From assembly GCA_913043185.1 (NCBI GenBank), contig CAJWMI010000046.1, positions 1 to 13,845 on the forward strand: 13,845 nucleotides of DNA. Direction: 5' to 3'. Each line of letters begins with the position of its first letter. The stretch's first letter is position 1. Below the pieces are notes generated by a model, which saw only the letters and a program-made list of their open reading frames with translations, ran no database searches and was not told where the DNA came from. This DNA is from an uncultured Fidelibacterota bacterium (GTDB lineage: Bacteria; Marinisomatota; Marinisomatia; Marinisomatales; UBA1611). Positions 7,197 to 13,845 of the stretch are shown piece by piece. The translations under genes and the position numbers were made by a program.

Positions 7197-8468
7197 ATGA
7201 AAATAAATAAAAAAATCAGGTCACATATTTTATCAAAAACAGTTGGCAAAGACCGTAGGAAAGTTGGTATAGAGGTTGAATGCTTTGTCTACACAAAAAA
7301 CTATAAAAGATTATCTGTTAATCCATCCACAGGGTATTCTGCGACTGATTTATTAGATGATTTGAGCAATATATCTAACAAAAACAATGGTAGTTATTCG
7401 TTAGAACCTGGTGGCCAAATTGAATGGTCTAGTCCACCTTTTGAAGATATCAGAGACCTAGAAAAATCAATTCATTCTTATAAAAAATCCATTGATAGTG
7501 TTTTAGATAAAAGAGGCCTGATTTCTATATATATGGGGGTAGAGCCCTTTTGCGATCCTGATAGTATAGATCTCATAAAACATAAAAAATATCAATTAAT
7601 GAATTTAAATATGGAAAAAAGAGGCACTTTAGGTAAGTGGATGATGAGGAATACATCTAGCATTCAGGTGAACTATGATATAATAGATGAAAATGATTTA
7701 GAGGAGATTGTGTTTATTGCTGACTGTATTCATCCAATTTCAGCATATCTCTTTTCAAATAGCCCGTTTCAATTAGGGAAACCAGTTGGGGAAACTAATC
7801 TTCGAAATCATATCTGGGAGAATACGGATACAACTAGGTGTAGGACTTTGTTTGATCATAAAATAGATCAGCCCAATCAGCTTTTAGATTTATATATAGA
7901 TTTTATGATGGAGGTACCTGGAATATTTCAACTGGATGAAGAATTAGAAATTCAGAATACTGATTTAACACTTGGAAAAGAACTAAAGAAAAAATTGTTA
8001 AATGGCAAAATAAGAAGTGAGGATATAGAGGCTGCGCTGCATCAAATATTTACAAACGTTCGCCTTAAATCTTTAATTGAGATTAGGGACATAGACTGTC
8101 TACCTTTTAAGCATATTCTTGCACCAGTAGCATTTCTTACAGGATTGATATCAGATAATTTTATTCGAAAGCGATTAATCAATGAATTTTTAACATGGAC
8201 CTCACAAGAGAGGAAACTGTGGAATACTAATGCATCAAGTTTAGATGCAGATCAGATTGGACCAAAAAAAAGAAAATTTATTGACTGGACTAAATGGGCT
8301 GGTGAAATAGCAATAGAGGGCTTACAAAAAAGGAATCTTGATGAAGCAAAATATTTCTCCAATTATTTTTATAATATTATTAAAAAAGGGCCAATAGGTA
8401 TTCAGTATCAGAACGACTTCAAATCTTCGAATAAATTATTAAGGGAATTTTTATTCAGTATTAAATGA
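7197..8468 (+). CDS. gshA: Glutamate-cysteine ligase, GCS2 (plant/proteobacterial) type
   Basis: This enzyme joins L-glutamate and L-cysteine with ATP to make gamma-glutamylcysteine, the first step of glutathione-type thiol synthesis in the cytosol. The family signature is present in order: the metal/ATP-binding GIEVE (24-28), SLEPGGQIE (68-76), the segment GTLGKWMMRNTSSIQVNYD (143-161), SPFQLGKP (189-196), a segment with R203, H205, W207, TD (210-211) and R214 (201-214), and VRLKSLIEIRDID (288-300), which corresponds to the conserved VRLKGYLEMRGAD-like strand. At 423 residues it is slightly shorter than the usual 440-460. The plant/alphaproteobacterial form fits better than the actinobacterial EgtA or the E. 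coli GshA fold family. No glutathione synthetase gene is visible beside it, so the final thiol cannot be inferred. It is read as a single gene, 113 bases after the PEGA gene and 72 bases before sdhC. The start lacks a ribosome binding site but follows a promoter closely. Confidence 0.9.
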   Translation: MKINKKIRSHILSKTVGKDRRKVGIEVECFVYTKNYKRLSVNPSTGYSATDLLDDLSNISNKNNGSYSLEPGGQIEWSSPPFEDIRDLEKSIHSYKKSIDSVLDKRGLISIYMGVEPFCDPDSIDLIKHKKYQLMNLNMEKRGTLGKWMMRNTSSIQVNYDIIDENDLEEIVFIADCIHPISAYLFSNSPFQLGKPVGETNLRNHIWENTDTTRCRTLFDHKIDQPNQLLDLYIDFMMEVPGIFQLDEELEIQNTDLTLGKELKKKLLNGKIRSEDIEAALHQIFTNVRLKSLIEIRDIDCLPFKHILAPVAFLTGLISDNFIRKRLINEFLTWTSQERKLWNTNASSLDADQIGPKKRKFIDWTKWAGEIAIEGLQKRNLDEAKYFSNYFYNIIKKGPIGIQYQNDFKSSNKLLREFLFSIK

Positions 8469-8540
8469 TTGTTCATGCTCAAGGGGTTTTTTAATTCTTA
8501 ATTTCTTCCTTAATTTTCTGATTCAATTCTGATAAGAATA

Positions 8541-9380
8541 ATGCAAAACCAAATAACAAAAGACACAATAGGAACAACCCAGCGAAATGATAAATGGTGG
8601 GTAGAACCATTGTGGACTGGATTGGGATTTCTTAGTTTTGTGGTGTATACCACATGGGCGATGTTTCAGGGTAACCATTACTGGTGGAGCGCAGGTCAAG
8701 AAGGTTTTGGTGGTTATTTATCTCCGTTTTATTCACCACTTATATTTATCAAAGAAGGTGTTGCTGGTGCCGCTCCTTTGGCTCATGCTTGGTTAGGATC
8801 TTGGCCAGAATGGTGGCCAAAGTTAATTGTTTCTTCTCCCGCGATTCTAATTCTCGCTGGGCCGCTATCCTTCCGTATGACTTGCTATTATTACAGAAAG
8901 TTTTATTACCGAGCATATTTTTTATCACCTCCTGCATGTTCTGTATCGGGGGTGCCTCAGAAAAAATATAAAGGTGAAACGGCTATTATGGTTTTTCAAA
9001 ACTTGCACAGGTATACGCTATATATTGCTCTAGGATTTTGTGCGATATTATCCTATGATGGTGTTTTATCTTTATTCCGCGGTGGAGAATTTGGAATAGG
9101 AGTTGGTTCCGTGATCCTACTGATTAATCCTGTTCTTTTATGCGGGTATGTTTTTGGTTGTCATGCGTTCAGACATATTGTTGGTGGGAAGATGGATTGT
9201 TTTTCCTGTCCAAATGGCCAGAAAAAAATAAGATATAGTTTTTGGCGGGGTGTTTCTTGGCTTAATGGGAGACATATGTTTTGGGCTTGGGTTAGCATGG
9301 TCTGGGTGGCTTTTACAGATTACTATGTACGGATGGTTTCCTCAGGTCAGTGGACTGATTATAGTACTTGGAACCTATAA
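8541..9380 (+). CDS. sdhC: Succinate dehydrogenase membrane anchor subunit, Sdh1-like
   Basis: The 279-residue integral membrane protein has about five hydrophobic segments (near 26-42, 96-112, 155-175, 186-206 and 244-262). It anchors SdhA and SdhB to the inner membrane and passes electrons to quinone. The block CYYYRKFYYRAYFLSPPAC (115-133), the later GETAIMVFQNLHRY (145-158) and the total length match what I remember of the single large anchor of mycobacterial Sdh1, rather than the small SdhC/SdhD pair of E. coli. Residues 207-223 contain Cys-His-x3-His-x7-Cys-x2-Cys (C207, H208, H212, C220, C223), with another Cys at 201. Mycobacterial Sdh1 is reported to hold a Rieske-type cluster in its membrane part, so these could be ligands; that is inference. 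No sdhD follows, as expected for this type. It is the first gene of sdhCAB, and its TAA overlaps the sdhA start. The ribosome binding site is weak. Confidence 0.9.
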   Translation: MQNQITKDTIGTTQRNDKWWVEPLWTGLGFLSFVVYTTWAMFQGNHYWWSAGQEGFGGYLSPFYSPLIFIKEGVAGAAPLAHAWLGSWPEWWPKLIVSSPAILILAGPLSFRMTCYYYRKFYYRAYFLSPPACSVSGVPQKKYKGETAIMVFQNLHRYTLYIALGFCAILSYDGVLSLFRGGEFGIGVGSVILLINPVLLCGYVFGCHAFRHIVGGKMDCFSCPNGQKKIRYSFWRGVSWLNGRHMFWAWVSMVWVAFTDYYVRMVSSGQWTDYSTWNL

Positions 9381-11221
9381 TGTTTGACATTACTGATATT
9401 CAATCTGTAGAACACGATGTAATTATTATTGGTGCAGGAGGAGCAGGACTGCGTGCGGCAATTGAATGTTCCAAAAGAGGATTAAGCACAGGATTAGTTT
9501 GTAAATCTTTGCTTGGTAAGGCTCACACTGTGATGGCTGAAGGTGGTGTAGCAGCAGCACTGGGGAATGTTGATAATCGAGATCATTGGAAAGTTCATTT
9601 CCGAGATACAATGCGAGGCGGTAAGTTTTTGAATGTATGGCGCATGGCAGAGTTACATGCAAAACAGGCTCCGGATCGAGTCCGAGAGTTAGAAGAGTGG
9701 GGAGCCGTTTTTGATCGCACAAATAAAGGACTAATTAACCAACGAAATTTTGGAGGACATCGCTATCCTAGATTAGCACATGTAGGCGACAGAACCGGAT
9801 TAGAAATCATTCGGACACTTCAAGATTATGGTGTCCACCAGGGAATAGAAATTTATATGGAATGTACAGGCCTAGATCTCATTAAAGATGGAAATAAAAT
9901 TTCTGGGATGGTCGCAATGTGGAGAGATAGTGGAAAATTTATTATTTTTAAAACAGGAGCTGTAATAATGGCCACTGGAGGTGGCGGAAAGGCTTGGAAA
10001 GTTACGTCAAATTCTTGGGAATACACTGGCGATGGTCATGCTATGGCCTATGAAGCAGGAGCTGAACTAATTGATATGGAATTTACTCAATTTCATCCAA
10101 CAGGAATGGTTTGGCCACCCTCTGTACATGGGACACTAGTAACCGAAGGAGTCCGAGGCGAAGGGGGTATTCTTGTAAATAGTGAAGGACATCGATTTAT
10201 GTTTGACAATATTCCCAAACGTTTCGCATCAGAGACCGCAGATACTGAAGCAGAAGCAGGAAGATGGCTAGCAGGAGATAAAAATGCTCGCAGACCCCCG
10301 GAGCTTCTTACTAGAGATGTAGTAGCACGGGCTATAAGAAAAGAGGTTAAAGCCGGAAGGGGTTCTCCACATGGGGGTGCATTTTTAGATATTGCAAACC
10401 AACGAAGCGAAGAGGATATTAAAAAGAAGCTTCCTTCTATGTATCATCAGTTCAAAGTACTTGCAGAACTAGATATTACTAAAGACGTGATGGAGGTAGG
10501 GCCCACATTACACTATATGATGGGTGGTATACTAGTCGATGCTGATACACAAATGTCTCGGGTACCAGGACTATTTGCCTGTGGTGAATGTTCAGGAGGA
10601 ATGCATGGAGCGAATCGCCTAGGCGGGAACTCCCTATCAGACCTTTTAGTTTTCGGAAAACTCGCAGGAGAGGGTGCCTCAGACTATATCAAAAAATTAA
10701 ATCAGAAACCGCAAATTGATGAAAATCAGATAAAATCCATTGTTCGTAATGCAACAGTAATTCTTAACAGGGAATCTGGTGAAAACCCTTATCTTCTGCA
10801 TGAAAAACTAGTGGAAAATATGCAAAATAGTGTGGGCATTGTACGCACTGAAGAACTCCTGTCCGAAGGAATTACAAAACTGGAAGATTTGAAACTATCT
10901 TATAAAAATATTAAGGCAAATGGTGCTTCGCAGTACAATCCAGGTTGGCACGAAGCTTTGGCACTGAGGAATTTAATTATTACAGCTGAATCAGTTGCCA
11001 GATCAGCACTTATGCGTGAGGAAAGTCGTGGAGCTCACACAAGGGTTGATTTCCCAGGAGAAAAAGATGAATGGCTTGATTACAATATTGTAATCAGTAA
11101 AAATGAAACAGGGGAAATGCAAACAAACAAGGTACCTAGAGAAAAACCAGATAAAGAACTACAAAGAATAGCAAATTTATCTATGGAGTCTTTAGAAAAT
11201 GAAATATTTTCGGGAAAGTAG
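9380..11221 (+). CDS. sdhA: Succinate dehydrogenase flavoprotein subunit
   Basis: This subunit oxidises succinate to fumarate on covalently bound FAD as part of the citric acid cycle and respiratory chain (complex II, cytosolic face). Numbered from the ATG, the FAD-binding GAGGAGLRAA is at about 18-27, and AHTVMAEGG carries the His (H49) that normally holds FAD covalently. QFHPTG (H239), TEGVRGEGG (R259), LTRDVVARAI (R312), HYMMGG (H378) and GANRLGGNSL (R413) supply the substrate-binding and proton-transfer residues. The fumarate reductase/succinate dehydrogenase C-terminal helical domain follows, ending with a family-typical REESRGAHTR. Length is 613. The longest frame starts at TTG 9368, but ATG 9380 is preferred because it overlaps the sdhC stop in TAATG and has GGAA six bases upstream, which suggests translational coupling. 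It is complete, with no missing catalytic residue. Confidence 0.97.
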   Translation: MFDITDIQSVEHDVIIIGAGGAGLRAAIECSKRGLSTGLVCKSLLGKAHTVMAEGGVAAALGNVDNRDHWKVHFRDTMRGGKFLNVWRMAELHAKQAPDRVRELEEWGAVFDRTNKGLINQRNFGGHRYPRLAHVGDRTGLEIIRTLQDYGVHQGIEIYMECTGLDLIKDGNKISGMVAMWRDSGKFIIFKTGAVIMATGGGGKAWKVTSNSWEYTGDGHAMAYEAGAELIDMEFTQFHPTGMVWPPSVHGTLVTEGVRGEGGILVNSEGHRFMFDNIPKRFASETADTEAEAGRWLAGDKNARRPPELLTRDVVARAIRKEVKAGRGSPHGGAFLDIANQRSEEDIKKKLPSMYHQFKVLAELDITKDVMEVGPTLHYMMGGILVDADTQMSRVPGLFACGECSGGMHGANRLGGNSLSDLLVFGKLAGEGASDYIKKLNQKPQIDENQIKSIVRNATVILNRESGENPYLLHEKLVENMQNSVGIVRTEELLSEGITKLEDLKLSYKNIKANGASQYNPGWHEALALRNLIITAESVARSALMREESRGAHTRVDFPGEKDEWLDYNIVISKNETGEMQTNKVPREKPDKELQRIANLSMESLENEIFSGK

Positions 11222-11227
11222 ATTACA

Positions 11228-11980
11228 ATGTCGTTGAGAAATTTTAAACTTTATCGCGGGAATGATTCAAGTGGACAATTAGTTGACTACCAACTCAAGG
11301 TAGAGCAAGGTATGGTCATCTTGGATGTTATTCATCGAATTCAGGCTAAAGATGCTAATGATTTAGCCATTCGATGGAATTGTAAAGCAGGAAAGTGTGG
11401 CTCTTGCAGTGTTGAAATCAATGGAAAACCAAAACTCGCATGTATGACCAGGATGAATGAATATAAATCAGATGAAACCATATCCATTCGTCCATTGAAA
11501 ACCTTTCCCATAATAAAAGACCTAGTGTCAGATGTTTCTTGGAATTACAAACAAAACAAACGCATACCTCCTTTTAAACCAGACCCATCGGAAAAAGATG
11601 AAAAGGGGAATTATAAGATGTTTCAGGAAGATGTAGATAGGATTCAGGAATTTCGTAAATGTATTGAATGTTATTTATGCCAAAATGTATGTCACGTTTT
11701 ACGCGACCATAATCGTAAAGACAATTTTGTTGGGCCGAGATTTATGATTCGACTGGCAGGCCTAGATATGCACCCCCTTGATAAGGAAGATCGGATTCCA
11801 GCTGCTAAGGATGATTTTGGATCAGGAATGTGTAATATTACCCGTTGTTGTACAGATGTATGCCCAGAGCATATACAGATTACTGATAATGGAATTATTC
11901 CACTAAAAGAACGTGTTGTTGATCGTTTTTATGATCCTATTATCTGGTTGTGGAGAAAATTATTTAAAAATCAGGCGTAA
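11228..11980 (+). CDS. sdhB: Succinate dehydrogenase iron-sulfur subunit
   Basis: This 250-residue protein carries electrons from the SdhA flavin through three iron-sulfur clusters to the SdhC membrane anchor. The N-terminal ferredoxin-like domain binds a [2Fe-2S] cluster through C52, C57, C60 and C72 (NCKAGKCGSCSVEINGKPKL, then AC). The C-terminal domain has CIECYLCQNVC (C145, C148, C151, C155) and CNITRCCTDVCP (C202, C208, C212, with an extra Cys at 207). The spacing equals that of E. coli SdhB, so the [4Fe-4S] cluster would use C145, C148, C151 and C212 and the [3Fe-4S] cluster C155, C202 and C208. The residue between C148 and C151 that helps choose a quinone site is Leu. It starts six bases after sdhA with GGGAAAG just before, so the three genes form one operon. 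It converges with tonB. Confidence 0.97.
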   Translation: MSLRNFKLYRGNDSSGQLVDYQLKVEQGMVILDVIHRIQAKDANDLAIRWNCKAGKCGSCSVEINGKPKLACMTRMNEYKSDETISIRPLKTFPIIKDLVSDVSWNYKQNKRIPPFKPDPSEKDEKGNYKMFQEDVDRIQEFRKCIECYLCQNVCHVLRDHNRKDNFVGPRFMIRLAGLDMHPLDKEDRIPAAKDDFGSGMCNITRCCTDVCPEHIQITDNGIIPLKERVVDRFYDPIIWLWRKLFKNQA

Positions 11981-12050
11981 AAAGACATAATAAGTAAAAC
12001 ACAAAAAATTTGTGCACAAGAAAGATATTGTAAATTAATCTTGGCTCTTT
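11981..12050. terminator. Convergent gap, possible weak bidirectional terminator
   Basis: The 70 bases between the ends of sdhB and tonB hold an AT-rich inverted repeat, CACAAA/TTTGTG with a three-A loop (12000-12014). They also hold a second short one, AAGAT/ATCTT (12022-12042), followed on the plus strand by a CTTTTTATTTT stretch that already enters the tonB stop. Both stems are weak, so termination here is expected from the convergent layout more than shown by the sequence. Confidence 0.3.
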
Positions 12051-12665
12051 TTATTTTAGTTTAAAATTCACAGGAATTGAGATCCAGACACCGACAGCCC
12101 TTTCTCTCTGTTTTGCAGGGCGGAATCTTGTTTTTCTTATTGCTTCCATTGCCGCTTCATCTAGTCCAGTATTAGGTATTCCTTTAAGTATTATTGTCTC
12201 TTTAACTCTGCCTTTTTTATCAATAAATGCCTGCACAACTACGACACCTTCAATCCCAGCTTCTTGAGCAATTTCTGGGTAAATAGGTCTTATAGCACTT
12301 ATAGGTTTTGGAGGATCATCGTATGGTATAAACTTTACTTTAGGGCCACTAGGAGCTGGTGGCGCGTCCCAGGCTTCAAAATCATCAAAGTCAAGATCAT
12401 CTAGAGTAACATCGTCCGCAATATCTTCATCATCTGTTGGAACGGGGATAGAGGGTCTAGCAGGAGGAGGAGTGTTATCTAATTGCTGGGTCTGTGGGAT
12501 ATCAATGTTCTCGATTACGATTTGATCAACAGAGCCAAATTCAGATTCATTGACAAACCTAGGAAAGACAAGAAAAATAAAGATTAAACCTAATACTCCA
12601 GAAAGCCCAGCTATTCTTACACTAATCGGATACTTATCTTTAAGTGGGTTTGTGTTGAGCCGCAT
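12051..12665 (-). CDS. tonB: TonB-like energy transducer
   Basis: The 204-residue protein has one inner-membrane anchor near the N-terminus (about 17-35). A periplasmic linker rich in Pro and strongly acidic (TPPPARPSIPVP, then DDEDIADDVTLDDLDFDDFE) follows. The C-terminal TonB domain (about 125-204) contains YPEIAQEAGIEGVVVVQAFI, LDEAAMEAIRKTRFRPA and VGVWISIPVNFKL. TonB carries energy from the ExbB/ExbD proton channel to outer-membrane receptors. The linker differs from the Lys-Pro/Glu-Pro ladder of E. coli TonB, being shorter and acidic. It is the last gene of exbB-exbD-exbD-tonB, and its ATG overlaps the stop of the preceding exbD in TAATG. No receptor gene is in the window, so the substrate cannot be told. 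Confidence 0.93.
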   Translation of the reverse strand: MRLNTNPLKDKYPISVRIAGLSGVLGLIFIFLVFPRFVNESEFGSVDQIVIENIDIPQTQQLDNTPPPARPSIPVPTDDEDIADDVTLDDLDFDDFEAWDAPPAPSGPKVKFIPYDDPPKPISAIRPIYPEIAQEAGIEGVVVVQAFIDKKGRVKETIILKGIPNTGLDEAAMEAIRKTRFRPAKQRERAVGVWISIPVNFKLK

Positions 12666-13075
12666 TACCTAACAAGTGTTTTTGTAGAATAATTGAGTTT
12701 TAATGCATCTGCCTCTCGTAATTCTTCATGTATAGAGGATATAAGCCCCATTTTTGCTTCTTCATCTGCTTTTAAGGACACAATAACTTGTGGGTCAGAT
12801 ACTCTCTTGTCATACATTATTTTGGCTACATCTTCCACTGCAAAGAGTCTGTCATTTATTGAAACGAGCCCTTCTTTAGAAACCCAAATATGTGCTGTAT
12901 GGCGCTTGCCTTTTAATTTTTCTATTTTTTCGGCTTTTGGAATATTTACTGGGAGCCCCGAATATTCGCGCAGGACTGTTGTTACCATGAAAAATATCAA
13001 TAACATAAAAATGATATCTGGCATTGATGAGGTTGGTATCTCACTTGAGATTTTTGTTTTACGAGAAAATTTCAT
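12665..13075 (-). CDS. exbD: ExbD/TolR-family proton channel subunit (second copy)
   Basis: This 136-residue protein has a short cytosolic N-terminus, one membrane helix and a periplasmic domain. The helix begins SSMPDIIFMLLIFFMVTTV, and its Asp (D20 from the ATG) is the family's essential proton-binding residue. The periplasmic part ends LKLNYSTKTLVR. A TTG three bases upstream gives one more residue, but the ATG at 13075 is preferred because it overlaps the TGA of the preceding exbD in TGATG. It differs clearly from its neighbour in sequence, so this is an old pair rather than a recent copy. In organisms with two ExbD genes beside one ExbB, the two presumably form a mixed dimer. Confidence 0.93.
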   Translation of the reverse strand: MKFSRKTKISSEIPTSSMPDIIFMLLIFFMVTTVLREYSGLPVNIPKAEKIEKLKGKRHTAHIWVSKEGLVSINDRLFAVEDVAKIMYDKRVSDPQVIVSLKADEEAKMGLISSIHEELREADALKLNYSTKTLVR

Positions 13076-13473
13076 CAATTTGAATTAGCTATGGATATTT
13101 TTTTGGCATTAGCGATCTTTAATTGATCGATGACCATTACATAATCAGAGTATGCAGTTTTAGAGTGTGCTTTTACAGAAACTATTAGAAGAGGATTTTG
13201 GTCTAATCTTTTTTTAACGATACGTCCAATTTGTTCTATATCTGTGGGCTCTTCATCTAAAAGAACTCTACCCTGAGAATTAATAAGACAGTTTAAGATG
13301 TTCTTTTTTTTGATTTCAATCTCAACATCTCCTGCAGGAGGCAAGACTATTCCCAAGCCCTTATCGGTGTCTATCGTTGTTGTCACTAGAAAAAACACCA
13401 AAAGCAAAAAGGCAATATCTGCCATAGAGCCAGTTGGTATTTCCCCGCCCTTAAATCGCCGGTTTCTGATCAT
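13075..13473 (-). CDS. exbD: ExbD/TolR-family proton channel subunit (first copy)
   Basis: This 132-residue protein has the same layout as its downstream partner. A short N-terminus with a GGEIPTGSMADIAF motif leads into a single membrane helix (IAFLLLVFFLVTT) with the conserved Asp at residue 19, and a periplasmic domain of about 90 residues follows. It works with ExbB to couple proton flow to TonB movement. It starts eight bases after the exbB stop, and its own stop overlaps the next exbD start, so the genes are tightly coupled. TolR would be the alternative name, but the adjoining tonB and absence of tolA/tolB favour ExbD. Confidence 0.93.
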   Translation of the reverse strand: MIRNRRFKGGEIPTGSMADIAFLLLVFFLVTTTIDTDKGLGIVLPPAGDVEIEIKKKNILNCLINSQGRVLLDEEPTDIEQIGRIVKKRLDQNPLLIVSVKAHSKTAYSDYVMVIDQLKIANAKKISIANSN

Positions 13474-13481
13474 TTATATAA

Positions 13482-13845
13482 TTATTTTTTAGAACTATGC
13501 AGATATTCAACAATCTTAATTGATTGTTCTTCCATATCTAGAATGAGTTTATCAATCATAGATACAAAAAAGTTTTGTGCGACCTGCATTATCATAGCAA
13601 CAATAAGCCCAAATGCTGTTGTTAATAGCGCCTGGGATATACCCCCGGCAACAACAGCCGGAGAGATATCGTTAGCCATTTTTATATCCTCAAAAGCTTT
13701 GATCATACCAACAACTGTGCCAGTGAAACCAAGCATAGGAGCAATGGTAATTACTGAGTTGATCCAGATCATATTCTTTTCTAAGAAAGCCATTTCAAGA
13801 CCGCCTGCATTTTGAACCGCTTTCTCGATCTCTTCTTTTGTTTTT
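13482..13845 (-). CDS. exbB: ExbB/TolQ/MotA-family proton channel, partial (5' end outside window)
   Basis: The frame is open to the right edge, so the first part of the gene is missing. An internal ATG at 13793 is not the start, because family-like sequence (KTKEEIEKAVQNAGGLE) continues upstream of it. The visible 121 residues include the two conserved membrane segments of the family: INSVITIAPMLGFTGTVVGM with its Pro-x-Leu-Gly-x-x-Gly-Thr motif, and GGISQALLTTAFGLIVAMI. They end in a charged C-terminal helix (KLILDMEEQSIKIVEYLHSS). ExbB forms the pentameric ring through which protons pass and in which the ExbD dimer sits. It is the first visible gene of the exbB-exbD-exbD-tonB operon. Confidence 0.93.
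   Translation of the reverse strand, partial: KTKEEIEKAVQNAGGLEMAFLEKNMIWINSVITIAPMLGFTGTVVGMIKAFEDIKMANDISPAVVAGGISQALLTTAFGLIVAMIMQVAQNFFVSMIDKLILDMEEQSIKIVEYLHSSKK

Noticed and set aside
8468..8540. Terminator after the glutamate-cysteine ligase gene (GGGG followed by six T)
   Set aside because: No complementary arm for a stem is found upstream of the T run.
9368..9380. TTG start for sdhA twelve bases upstream of the ATG
   Set aside because: The ATG overlaps the sdhC stop in TAATG and has a better spaced GGAA upstream; the extra four residues are not family-conserved as far as I know.
8541..11980. Missing sdhD as a sign of a broken operon
   Set aside because: The single large SdhC anchor of this type needs no SdhD, and all three subunits are intact.

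Overview
The window is AT-rich DNA (by eye about one third G+C), densely coded, with no gap longer than about 270 bases and no RNA gene, transposase or CRISPR array that I can see. It looks like a free-living Gram-negative bacterium of the Fibrobacteres-Chlorobi-Bacteroidetes side of the tree. A marine Marinimicrobia (SAR406)-like lineage is my best guess. The grounds are an ExbB/ExbD/ExbD/TonB set, a lipoprotein signal, exported MORN-variant and PEGA proteins, low GC and a three-subunit sdhCAB operon. This assignment is inference, not proof.

Left part (1-5406, all minus strand): four exported proteins of unknown role, transcribed right to left. In transcription order they are a 356-residue YD/RHS-like protein, a 273-residue protein made almost wholly of 20-23-residue glycine/tyrosine units, a roughly 1030-residue protein of about 33 MORN-variant units, and a probable lipoprotein that leaves the window at base 1. 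Three consecutive genes therefore encode different short beta-hairpin-type repeats. This is the least understood part of the window.

Middle (5407-8468): a 267-base divergent intergenic region carries a recognisable promoter in each direction and a 14-base perfect palindrome. It is followed on the plus strand by an exported/anchored protein with an AMIN-like N-terminus and a PEGA domain, then by a glutamate-cysteine ligase of the plant/proteobacterial GCS2 type, which may be read from a nearly leaderless transcript.

Right part: sdhC-sdhA-sdhB (8541-11980, plus) encodes a complete succinate dehydrogenase whose anchor resembles mycobacterial Sdh1 and carries an unusual Cys/His cluster. It converges on a tonB-exbD-exbD-exbB operon (12051-13845, minus) that would power TonB-dependent outer-membrane uptake using the proton gradient that respiration builds. 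The exbB gene runs off the right edge. Start codons were re-chosen where the longest frame used TTG but a coupled or promoter-proximal ATG lay just inside: the MORN protein, sdhA and the second exbD.
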